DNA of 64,000 bases. Origin: Zea mays. Taxonomy: Eukaryota > Streptophyta > Magnoliopsida > Poales > Poaceae. The position numbers and the translations under genes were made by a program. Location of the stretch: assembly GCF_902167145.1 (NCBI RefSeq), contig NW_023366838.1, positions 496,001 to 560,000 of the forward strand, in the 5' to 3' direction. Below are positions 26,246 through 35,980 of the stretch, in pieces. Numbering within the stretch: the stretch's first letter is position 1; each line of letters starts with the position of its first letter. The notes under the pieces were generated by a model. That model did not search any database, was not told the DNA's origin, and saw only the letters and a list, made by a program, of their open reading frames with translations.

Positions 26246-26552
26246 AGCTGGATTTTTTTGTGCTTTTGTTGGATTTGCGGATCAGACCTCTTTTCTAATC
26301 AGCCGGGAGCTGATAGTGAGTAAGTAAGCAATCTTCTAGAAGTGTAAGTTTTCATCTACCTGGGTAGGATATATATATATATAATTGCTAGTGCTGGCTA
26401 CAATTTATATATCGACCAATGCAAGAATGAATATATATAGGTTGTAGATGATCTTCTTGGTTCAGCTGTTCTTGCACGCATAATTAATATCTTTGTGTAC
26501 TTGTTATTTAATGCCAGTTGTATATTTATGAGAATTTTGGTTTATTTTGTAG
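26246..26552 (+). other. Non-coding spacer with short AT microsatellite
   Basis: This is AT-rich sequence with a TA-dinucleotide run at about 26370-26382 and no open frame. It ends in a pyrimidine-rich stretch and TTTTGTAG, a plausible splice acceptor for the next segment, so it may be an intron. Confidence 0.5.
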
Positions 26553-26654
26553 GATTCAGGCTCTCATCAAGTGACTCCTCCCCCTCACGATAACTTTGCG
26601 GACAGATGTCTCAATTCTAGTGGTGGAGCTACGAACAACAATTCGATGTCCTGA
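26553..26654 (+). pseudogene. Possible last-exon remnant of a transposon-encoded protein
   Basis: Directly after the acceptor-like TTTTGTAG, a 33-codon frame runs DSGSHQVTPPPHDNFADRCL and on to TGA at 26652-26654. It is Ser/Pro/Asn-rich and lies just upstream of the AT-rich 3' subterminal region. That is where the final exon of a CACTA transposase-type gene would sit. No catalytic motif is present, so the link to a transposon protein is inferred from position and composition only. Confidence 0.35.
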
Positions 26655-26930
26655 TCGAGAGCGATGGAGCTAATGTTTGAACTTGTGTATTTGAACTTGT
26701 GAACTACAAATGTGAACTATGGATGTGAACTTATGTGAATTTGTGAACTTATGTATTTGGACTTAATTATGTGAATTTGTGAACTTATGTATTTGGACTT
26801 GTGTGAATTTGTGATATGAATATATATCCATGTGTTTGAAATCTGTATTGTATGTGATATTCTGTGTTGCATGTGATATTATGTGTGTCTAATTTTTCAT
26901 TTCTGTATTTTTTATTTTTTTCTGGAAAAG
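26655..26930 (+). repeat. AT-rich 3' region with GTGAACTTATG direct repeats
   Basis: Short imperfect repeats of the type TTTGTGAACTTATGTATTTG fill 26680-26830. A 33-bp exact pair lies at 26732-26764 and 26768-26800. AT-rich low-complexity sequence of this type is, from recall, common just inside the 3' end of grass CACTA elements. No gene is seen. Confidence 0.65.
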
Positions 26931-27345
26931 AGTTAAGAACGTGGGTACCCACGTTCTTAAGGTTAAGAACGTGGGTACCATCGAACTTAATGGGTAGCCC
27001 TCGTCGACCCATGCAGGACCCATAAGTTCGACGACCACGTGGCCCCGTCGAACTTAAATGTAAGAACGTGGGTGCCGTCGAACTTATGGGAAAAAATTCG
27101 ATGGCCCCCGTCGAACTTAAAAACCCACGTTCTTAACCTTAAGTTCGATGTTACCCACGTTCTTAATGTTAAGTTCGACGGTACCCACGTTCTTAACCTT
27201 AAGAACGTGGGGGCCGTCGAACTTACTTCTTTAAGTTCGTCCAAAAATCACCGTCGGCTATATTCGTCGGTAAACCCACGTTCTTATGGTAAGTTCGACG
27301 GCCTATTACATTAAGTTCGACGGTTTTTCACCCACGTTCTTTAAC
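26931..27345. repeat. Right subterminal repeat region of the CACTA element
   Basis: A dense array of TAAGTTCGACGG / CCGTCGAACTTA and AAGAACGTGGG motifs in both orientations mirrors the left end. It opens with a perfect 28-bp palindrome at 26933-26960 centred on GGTACC. The array is roughly twice as long as on the left and contains more of the GTCGAACTTA form. These are the expected transposase-binding subterminal repeats. Confidence 0.85.
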
Positions 27346-27360
27346 CAGTTTCTTGTAGTG
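27346..27360 (-). repeat. CACTA terminal inverted repeat, right
   Basis: CAGTTTCTTGTAGTG is the exact inverse of 20899-20913. The element stops here and satellite sequence resumes with the second ATT. Confidence 0.95.
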
Positions 27361-27363
27361 ATT
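27361..27363 (+). repeat. Target-site duplication, right copy (ATT)
   Basis: ATT repeats the three bases before the left terminus (20896-20898). The satellite continues in phase with CATGGCTATTTTCAAC. Confidence 0.95.
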
Positions 27364-29500
27364 CATGGCTATTTTCAACAAAAATGGGGGTTGTGTGGCG
27401 ATTGATCATCGATCAGAGGCTCGTACACCTCACCCCACATATGTTTCCTTGCCATAGATCACATTCTTGGATTTCTGGTGGAGACCATTTCTTGGTCAAA
27501 AATTCGTAGGTGTTAGCCTTCGGTATTATTGTAAATGGTCGTTTATGGCTATTTTCGACAAAAATGGGGGTTGTGTGGCCATTGATCATCGACCAGAGGC
27601 TCATACACCTCACCCCACATATGTTTCCTTGCCATAGATAACATTCTTGAATTTCTGGTGGAGACCATTTCTTGGTCAAAAATCCGTACGTGTTAGCCTT
27701 CGGTATTATTGAAAATGGTCATTCATGGCTATTTTCGACACAAATGGGGGTTGTGTGGCCATTGATCTTCGACCAGAGGCTCATACACCTCACTACACAT
27801 ATGTTTCCTTGCCATAGATCACATTCTTGGATTTATGGTGGAGACCATTTCTTGGTCAAAAATCCATAGGTGTTAGCCTTCAGTGTCATTGAAAATGGTC
27901 GTTCATGGCTATTTTTGACAAAAATGGGGGTTGTGTGGCCATTGATCATCGACCAGAGGCTCGTACACTTCACCCCACATATGTTTTCTTGCCATAGATC
28001 ACAATCTTGGATTTCTCGTGGAGACCATTTGTTGGTCAAAAATTCGTAGGTGTTAGCCTTCAGTGTCATTGAAAATGGTCATTCATGGCTATTTTCGACA
28101 AAAATGGGGGTTGTGTCGCCATTGATCATCGACCAGAGGCTCGTACACCTCACCCCACATAAGTTTCCTTTCCATAGATCACATTCTTGGATTTCTGGTG
28201 GAGACCATTTCTTGGTCAAAAATCCGTAGGTGTTACCTTCGGTATTATTGAAAATGGTCGTTCATGACTATTTTCGACAAAATGGGGGTTGTGTGGCAAT
28301 TGATCATCGACCAAAGGCTCATACACCTCACCCACATATGTTTCCTTGCTATAGACCACATTCTTGGATTTCTGGTGGAGACCATTTCTTGGTAAAAAAT
28401 CCATAGGTGTTAGCCTTCAGTGTCATTGAAAATGGTCGTTCATGGCTATTTTCGACAAAAATGGGGGTTGTGTGGCCATTGATCATCGATTAGAGGCTTG
28501 TACACTTCACCCCACATATGTTTTCTTTCTATAGATCACATTCTTGGATTTCTGGTGGAGACCATTTCTTGGTCAAAAATCTGTTTGTGTTAGCATTCGG
28601 TATTATTGAAAATGGTCGTTCATGGCTATTTTCGACAAAAATGGGGGTTGTGTGGCCATTTATCATCGACCAGAGGCTCGTACACCTCACCCCACATATG
28701 TTTACTTGCCATAGATCACATTCTTGGATTTCTAGTGGAGACCATTTCTTGGTTAAAAATCCGTACATGTTAGCCTTCGGTATTATTGAAAATGGTCATT
28801 TATGGCTATTTTCGACAAAAATGGGGGTTGTGTGGCCATTGATTATCGACCAGAGGCTCGTACACCTCACCCCACATATGTTTCCTTGCCATAGATCACA
28901 TTCTTGGATTTCTGGTGGTGACCATTTCTTGGTCAAAAATCCGTAGGTGTTAGCCTTCGGTATTATTGAAAATGGTCGTTCATAGCTATTTTCGACAAAA
29001 ATGGGTGTTGTGTGGCCATTGATCATCAACCAAAGGCTCATACACCTCACCCCACATATGTTTCCTTGCCATAGACCATATTCTTGGTTTCTGGTGGAGA
29101 CCATTTGTTGGTCAAAAATCCGTAGGTGTTAGCCTTCGGTATTATTGAAAATGGTCGTTCATGGCTATTTTTGACAAAAATGGGGGTTGTGTGGCCATTT
29201 ATCGTTGACCAGAGGCTCGTACACCTCACCCCACATATGTTTACTTGCCATAGATCACAATCTTGGATTTCTCGTGGAGACCATTTCTTGGTCAAAAATC
29301 CGTACGTGTTAGCCTTCGGTATTATTGAAAATGGTCGTTCATGGCTGTTTTCGACAAAAATGGGGGTTGTGTGGCCATTGATCATCGACCAGAGGCTCGT
29401 ACACCTCACCACAAATATGTTTCCTTGCCATAGATCATATTCTTGGATTTTTGGTGGAGACGATTTCTTGGTCAAAAATCCGTAGGTGTTAGCCTTCAGA

Positions 29501-29540
29501 ATTATTGAAAATGGTCATTCATGGCTATTTTCAACAAAAA
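29501..29540 (+). other. Unoccupied paralogue of the CACTA insertion site, copy 1
   Basis: The sequence around ATT 29517-29519 equals the left flank of the transposon joined to its right flank. It shares the private variants CTTCAGAATTATTG on the left and TTTTCAACAAAA with GGCGATTGATCATCGATCAG on the right. There is one ATT and no footprint, so it was never occupied. Confidence 0.9.
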
Positions 29541-30953
29541 TGGGGGTTGTGTGGCGATTGATCATCGATCAGAGGCTCGTACACCTCACCCCACATATGT
29601 TTCCTTGCCATAGATCACATTCTTGGATTTCTGGTGGAGACCATTTCTTGGTCAAAAATCCGTAGGTGTTAGCCTTCGGTATTATTGTAAATGGTCGTTC
29701 ATGGCTATTTTCGACAAAAATGGGGGTTGTGTGGCCATTGATCATCGACCAGAGGCTCATACACCTCACCCCACATATGTTTCCTTGCCATAGATAACAT
29801 TCTTGAATTTCTGGTGGAGACCATTTCTTGGTCAAAAATCCGTACGTGTTAGCCTTCGGTATTATTGAAAATGGTCATTCATGGCTATTTTCGACACAAA
29901 TGGGGGTTGTGTGGCCATTGATCTTCGACCAGAGGCTCATACACCTCACTACACATATGTTTTCTTGCCATAGATCACATTCTTGGATTTATGGTGGAGA
30001 CCATTTCTTGGTCAAAAATCCATAGGTGTTAGCCTTCAGTGTCATTGAAAATGGTCGTTCATGGCTATTTTTGACAAAAATGGGGGTTGTGTGGCCATTG
30101 ATCATCGACCAGAGGCTCGTACACTTCACCCCACATATGTTTTCTTGCCATAGATCACAATCTTGGATTTCTCGTGGAGACCATTTGTTGGTCAAAAATT
30201 CGTAGGTGTTAGCCTTCAGTGTCATTGAAAATGGTCATTCATGGCTATTTTCGACAAAAATGGGGGTTGTGTCGCCATTGATCATCGACCAGAGGCTCGT
30301 ACACCTCACCCCACATAAGTTTCCTTGCCATAGATCACATCCTTGGATTTCTGGTGGAGACCATTTCTTAGTCAAAAATCCGTAGGTGTTACCTTCGGTA
30401 TTATTGAAAATGGTCGTTCATGGCTATTTTCGACAAAATGGGGGTTGTGTGGCAATTGATCATCGACCAAAGGCTCATACACCTCACCCCACATATGTTT
30501 CCTTGCTATAGACCACATTCTTGGATTTCTGGTGGAGACCATTTCTTGGTCAAAAATTCATAGGTGTTAGCCTTCAGTGTCATTGAAAATGGTCGTTCAT
30601 GGCTATTTTCGACAAAAAATGGGGGTTGTGTGGCCATTGATCATCGATTAGAGGCTCGTACACTTCACCCCACATATGTTTTCTTTCTATAGATCACATT
30701 CTTGGATTTCTGGTGGAGACCATTTCTTGGTCAAAAATCTGTTGGTGTTAGCATTCGGTATTATTGAAAATGGTCGTTCATGGCTATTTTCGACAAAAAT
30801 GGGGGTTGTGTGGCCATTTATCATCGACCAGAGGCTCGTACACCTCACCCCACATATGTTTACTTGCCATAGATCACATTCTTGGACTTCTGGTGGAGAC
30901 CATTTCTTGGTTAAAAATCCGTACATGTTAGCCTTCGGTATTATTGAAAATGG

Positions 30954-31981
30954 TCATTTATGGATATTTTCGACAAAAATGGGGGTTGTGTGGCCATTGA
31001 TTATCGACCAAAGGCTCGTACACCTCACCCCACATATGTTTCCTTGCCATAGATCACATTCTTGGATTTCTGGTGGTGACCATTTCTTGGTCAAAAATCC
31101 GTAGGTGTTAGCCTTCGGTATTATTGAAAATGGTCGTTCATAGCTATTTTCGACAAAAATGGGTGTTGTGTGGCCATTGATCATCAACCAAAGGCTCATA
31201 CACCTCACCCCACATATGTTTCCTTGCCATAGACCATATTCTTGGTTTCTGGTGGAGACCATTTGTTGGTCAAAAATCCGTAGGTGTTAGCCTTCGGTAT
31301 TATTGAAAATGTTCGTTCATGGCTATTTTCATCAAAAATGGGGGTTGTGTGGCCATTTATCATCAACCAGAGGCTCGTACACCTCACCCCACATATGTTT
31401 CCTCGCCATAGATCACATTCTTGGATTTCTAGTGGAGACCATTTCTTGGTCAAAAATCTGTTGGTGTTAGCATTCGGTATTGTTGAAAATGGTCGTTCAT
31501 GGCTATTTTCGACAAAAATGGGGGTTGTGTGGCCATTTATCATCGACCAGAGGCTCGTACACCTCACCCCACATATGTTTACTTGCCATAGATCACATTC
31601 TTGGATTTCTGGTGGAGACCATTTCTTGGTTAAAAATCCGTACATGTTAGCCTTCGGTATTATTGAAAATGGTCATTTATGGCTATTTTCGACAAAAATG
31701 GGGGTTGTGTGGCCATTGATTATCGACCAGAGGCTCGTACACCTCACCCCACATATGTTTCCTTGCCATAGATCACATTCTTGGATTTCTGGTGGTGACC
31801 ATTTCTTGGTCAAAAATCCGTAGGTGTTAGCCTTCGGTATTATTGAAAATGGTCGTTCATAGCTATTTTCGACAAAAATGGGTGTTGTGTGGCCATTGAT
31901 CATCAACCAAAGGCTCATACACCTCACCCCACATATGTTTCCTTGCCATAGACCATATTCTTGGTTTCTGGTGGAGACCAT
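30954..31981 (+). repeat. 719-bp (four-monomer) tandem duplication inside a higher-order unit
   Basis: Landmarks at 30954-31262 recur at 31673-31981 with a 719-bp shift. They include the variant GGGTGTTGTGTGGCC and the shortened CATATTCTTGGTTTCTGG. This accounts for the extra length of the third higher-order interval (2,877 versus 2,157 bp). Confidence 0.8.
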
Positions 31982-32377
31982 TTGTTGGTCAAAAATCCGT
32001 AGGTGTTAGCCTTCGGTATTATTGAAAATGGTCGTTCATGGCTATTTTTGACAAAAATGGGGGTTGTGTGGCCATTTATCGTTGACCAGAGGCTCGTACA
32101 CCTCACCCCACATATGTTTACTTGCCATAGATCACAATCTTGGATTTCTCGTGGAGACCATTTCTTGGTCAAAAATCCGTACGTGTTAGCCTTCGGTATT
32201 ATTGAAAATGGTCGTTCATGGCTGTTTTCGACAAAAATGGGGGTTGTGTGGCCATTGATCATCGACCAGAGGCTCGTACACCTCACCACAAATATGTTTC
32301 CTTGCCATAGATCATATTCTTGGATTTTTGGTGGAGACGATTTCTTGGTCAAAAATCCGTAGGTGTTAGCCTTCAGA

Positions 32378-32417
32378 ATTATTGAAAATGGTCATTCATG
32401 GCTATTTTCAACAAAAA
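32378..32417 (+). other. Unoccupied paralogue of the CACTA insertion site, copy 2
   Basis: The same uninterrupted arrangement occurs, with the single ATT at 32394-32396, 2,877 bp after copy 1. All the private flanking variants of the insertion site are present. Confidence 0.9.
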
Positions 32418-34542
32418 TGGGGGTTGTGTGGCGATTGATCATCGATCAGAGGCTCGTACACCTCACCCCACATATGTTTCCTTGCCATAGATCACATTCT
32501 TGGATTTCTGGTGGAGACCATTTCTTGGTCAAAAATCCGTAGGTGTTAGCCTTCGGTATTATTGTAAATGGTCGTTCATGGCTATTTTCGACAAAAATGG
32601 GGGTTGTGTGGCCATTGATCATCGACCAGAGGCTCATACACCTCACCCCACATATGTTTCCTTGCCATAGATAACATTCTTGAATTTCTGGTGGAGACCA
32701 TTTCTTGGTCAAAAATCCGTACGTGTTAGCCTTCGGTATTATTGAAAATGGTCATTCATGGCTATTTTCGACACAAATGGGGGTTGCGTGGCCATTGATC
32801 TTCGACCAGAGGCTCATACACCTCACTACACATATGTTTTCTTGCCATAGATCACATTCTTGGATTTATGGTGGAGACCATTTCTTGGTCAAAAATCCAT
32901 AGGTGTTAGCCTTCAGTGTCATTGAAAATGGTCGTTCATGGCTATTTTTGACAAAAATGGGGGTTGTGTGGCCATTGATCATCGACCAGAGGCTCGTACA
33001 CTTCACCCCACATATGTTTTCTTGCCATAGATCACAATCTTGGATTTCTCGTGGAGACCATTTGTTGGTCAAAAATTCGTAGGTGTTAGCCTTCAGTGTC
33101 ATTGAAAATGGTCATTCATGGCTATTTTCGACAAAAATGGGGGTTGTGTCGCCATTGATCATCGACCAGAGGCTCGTACACCTCACCCCACATAAGTTTC
33201 CTTGCCATAGATCACATCCTTGGATTTCTGGTGGAGACCATTTCTTGGTCAAAAATCCGTAGGTGTTACCTTCGGTATTATTGAAAATGGTCGTTCATGG
33301 CTATTTTCGACAAAATGGGGGTTGTGTGGCAATTGATCATCGACCAAAGGCTCATACACCTCACCCCACATATGTTTCCTTGCTATAGACCACATTCTTG
33401 GATTTCTGGTGGAGACCATTTCTTGGTCAAAAATTCATAGGTGTTAGCCTTCAGTGTCATTGAAAATGGTCGTTCATGGCTATTTTCGACAAAAATGGGG
33501 GTTGTGTGGCCATTGATCATCGATTAGAGGCTCGTACACTTCACCCCACATATGTTTTCTTTCTATAGATCACATTCTTGGATTTCTGGTGGAGACCATT
33601 TCTTGGTCAAAAATCTGTTGGTGTTAGCATTCGGTATTATTGAAAATGGTCGTTCATGGCTATTTTCGACAAAAATGGGGGTTGTGTGGCCATTTATCAT
33701 CGACCAGAGGCTCGTACACCTCACCCCACATATGTTTACTTGCCATAGATCACATTCTTGGATTTCTGGTGGAGACCATTTCTTGGTTAAAAATCCGTAC
33801 ATGTTAGCCTTCGGTATTATTGAAAATGGTCATTTATGGCTATTTTCGACAAAAATGGGGGTTGTGTGGCCATTGATTATCGACCAAAGGCTCGTACACC
33901 TCACCCCACATATGTTTCCTTGCCATAGATCACATTCTTGGATTTCTGGTGGTGACCATTTCTTGGTCAAAAATCCGTAGGTGTTAGCCTTCGGTATTAT
34001 TGAAAATGGTCGTTCATAGCTATTTTCGACAAAAATGGGTGTTGTGTGGCCATTGATCATCAACCAAAGGCTCATACACCTCACCCCACATATGTTTCCT
34101 TGCCATAGACCATATTCTTGGTTTCTGGTGGAGACCATTTGTTGGTCAAAAATCCGTAGGTGTTAGCCTTCGGTATTATTGAAAATGTTCGTTCATGGCT
34201 ATTTTCATCAAAAATGGGGGTTGTGTGGCCATTTATCATCAACCAGAGGCTCGTACACCTCACCCCACATATGTTTCCTCGCCATAGATCACATTCTTGG
34301 ATTTCTAGTGGAGACCATTTCTTGGTCAAAAATTCGTACGTGTTAGCCTTCGGTATTATTGAAAATGGTCGTGGTCGTTCATGGCTATTTTCGACAAAAT
34401 GGGGGCTGTGTGGCAATTGATCATCGACCAGAGGCTCGTACACCTCACCCGCATATGTTTCCTTTCCGTAGATCACATTCTTGGATTTCTGGTGGAGACC
34501 ATTTCTTGGTCAAAAATCCGTACGTGTTAGCCTTCGGTATTA

Positions 34543-35980
34543 TTGAAAATGGTCGTTCATGGCAATTTTCGACAAAATAGAGGTTCTGTGGCCATTGATC
34601 ATCGCCCAGAGGCTCATACACCTCACCCACATATGTTTCCTTGTCGTAGATCACATTCTTGGATTTCTGGTGGAGACCATTTCTTGGGCAAAAATCCGAA
34701 TGTGTTAGCCTTCGGTATTATTGAAAATGGTTATTCATGGCTATTTTCGACAAAAATGGGGGTTGTGTGGCCATTTATCTTCAACCAGAGGCTCATACAC
34801 CTCACTACACATATGTGTTCTTTCCATAGATCACATTCTTGGATCTATGGTGGAGACCAGTTCTTGGTCAAAAATACATAGGTGTTAGCCTTCAGTGTCA
34901 TTGAAAATAGTCGTTCATGGCTATTTTCGACAATAATGGGGGTTGTGTGGCCATTGATAATCGACCAGAGGCTCATACACCTCACCCCACATATGTTTCC
35001 TTGCCATAGATCACATTCTTGGATTTCTGGTGGAGACCATTTCTTGGTCAAAAATCCGTAGGTGTTAGCCTTCGGAATTATTGAAAATGGTCGTTCATGG
35101 CTATTTTCGACAAAAATGGGGGTTGTGTGGCCATTGATCATCGACCAGAGGCTCATTCACCTCACCCCACATATGTTTTATTGCCATAGATCAAAATCTT
35201 GGATTTCTCGTGGAGACCATTTCTTGGTCAAAAATCCGTACGTGTTAGCCTTCGGTATTATTGAAAATGGTCGTTCATGGCAATTTTCGACAAAATAGAG
35301 GTTCTGTGGCCATTGATCATCGCCCAGAGGCTCATACACCTCACCCACATATGTTTCCTTGTCGTAGATCACATTCTTGGATTTCTGGTGGAGACCATTT
35401 CTTGGGCAAAAATCCGAATGTGTTAGCCTTCGGTATTATTGAAAATGGTTATTCATGGCTATTTTCGACAAAAATGGGGGTTGTGTGGCCATTTATCTTC
35501 AACCAGAGGCTCATACACCTCACTACACATATGTGTTCTTGCCATAGATCACATTCTTGGATCTATGGTGGAGACCAGTTCTTGGTCAAAAATACATAGG
35601 TGTTAGCCTTCAGTGTCATTGAAAATAGTCGTTCATGGCTATTTTCGACAATAATGGGGGTTGTGTGGCCATTGATAATCGACCAGAGGCTCATACACCT
35701 CACCCCACATATGTTTCCTTGCCATAGATCACATTCTTGGATTTCTGGTGGAGACCATTTCTTGGTCAAAAATCCGTAGGTGTTAGCCTTCGGAATTATT
35801 GAAAATGGTCGTTCATGGCTATTTTCGACAAAAATGGGGGTTGTGTGGCCATTGATCATCGACCAGAGGCTCATACACCTCACCCCACATATGTTTTATT
35901 GCCATAGATCAAAATCTTGGATTTCTCGTGGAGACCATTTCTTGGTCAAAAATCCGTACGTGTTAGCCTTCGATATTATT
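34543..35980 (+). repeat. 718-bp (four-monomer) tandem duplication
   Basis: Two nearly identical blocks start at 34543 and 35261. Shared rare features are GACAAAATAGAGGTTCTGTGG, ATCGCCCAGAGG, CACATATGTGTTCTT(T/G)CC and CGACAATAATGG. The inverted partner region at about 1.7-3.2 kb has only one copy, so the duplication arose after that segment was copied. Confidence 0.85.

Larger units (their letters stand above)
20899..27360 (+). mobile_element. Complete non-autonomous CACTA (En/Spm-type) transposon carrying captured gene fragments
   Basis: The 6,462-bp element begins CACTACAAGAAACTG and ends with the inverse of the same 15 bases, flanked by ATT on both sides. Both ends carry subterminal arrays of AAGAACGTGGG and GTCGAACTTA motifs, as expected for transposase-binding subterminal regions of CACTA elements. 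The interior holds a PPR gene copy, an AQUARIUS/ABCB chimera and exon-like fragments, all on the plus strand. No TNP2-like transposase domain is visible, so movement would depend on enzyme from an autonomous relative. The host satellite is otherwise gene-free, so every gene-like sequence in the window came in with this element. Confidence 0.95.
17061..34350 (+). repeat. 12-monomer higher-order repeat (~2,157 bp) interrupted by the CACTA element
   Basis: Rare monomer variants recur at a long period. The variant TGTCGCCATT (normally TGTGGCCATT) occurs at 17061, 19492, 28114, 30270 and 33147. After subtracting the transposon plus its target duplication (6,465 bp), the spacings are 2,431, 2,157, 2,156 and 2,877 bp. 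The variant GTGTGGCAATTG follows the same ladder at about 17244, 19673, 28295, 30451 and 33328. So the unit is 12 monomers; the first interval includes a truncated monomer, and the last has a four-monomer (719-bp) internal duplication. Confidence 0.85.

Noticed and set aside
27039..27314. Short open frames in the right subterminal region
   Set aside because: Their peptides (repeated THVLN / FDG phrases) are translations of the GTCGAACTTA and AAGAACGTGGG motif array, not genes.
20899..27360. Autonomous transposon with its own transposase
   Set aside because: I found no TNP2-type catalytic domain or long transposase frame on either strand; only a 33-codon exon-like remnant near the right end might derive from one.
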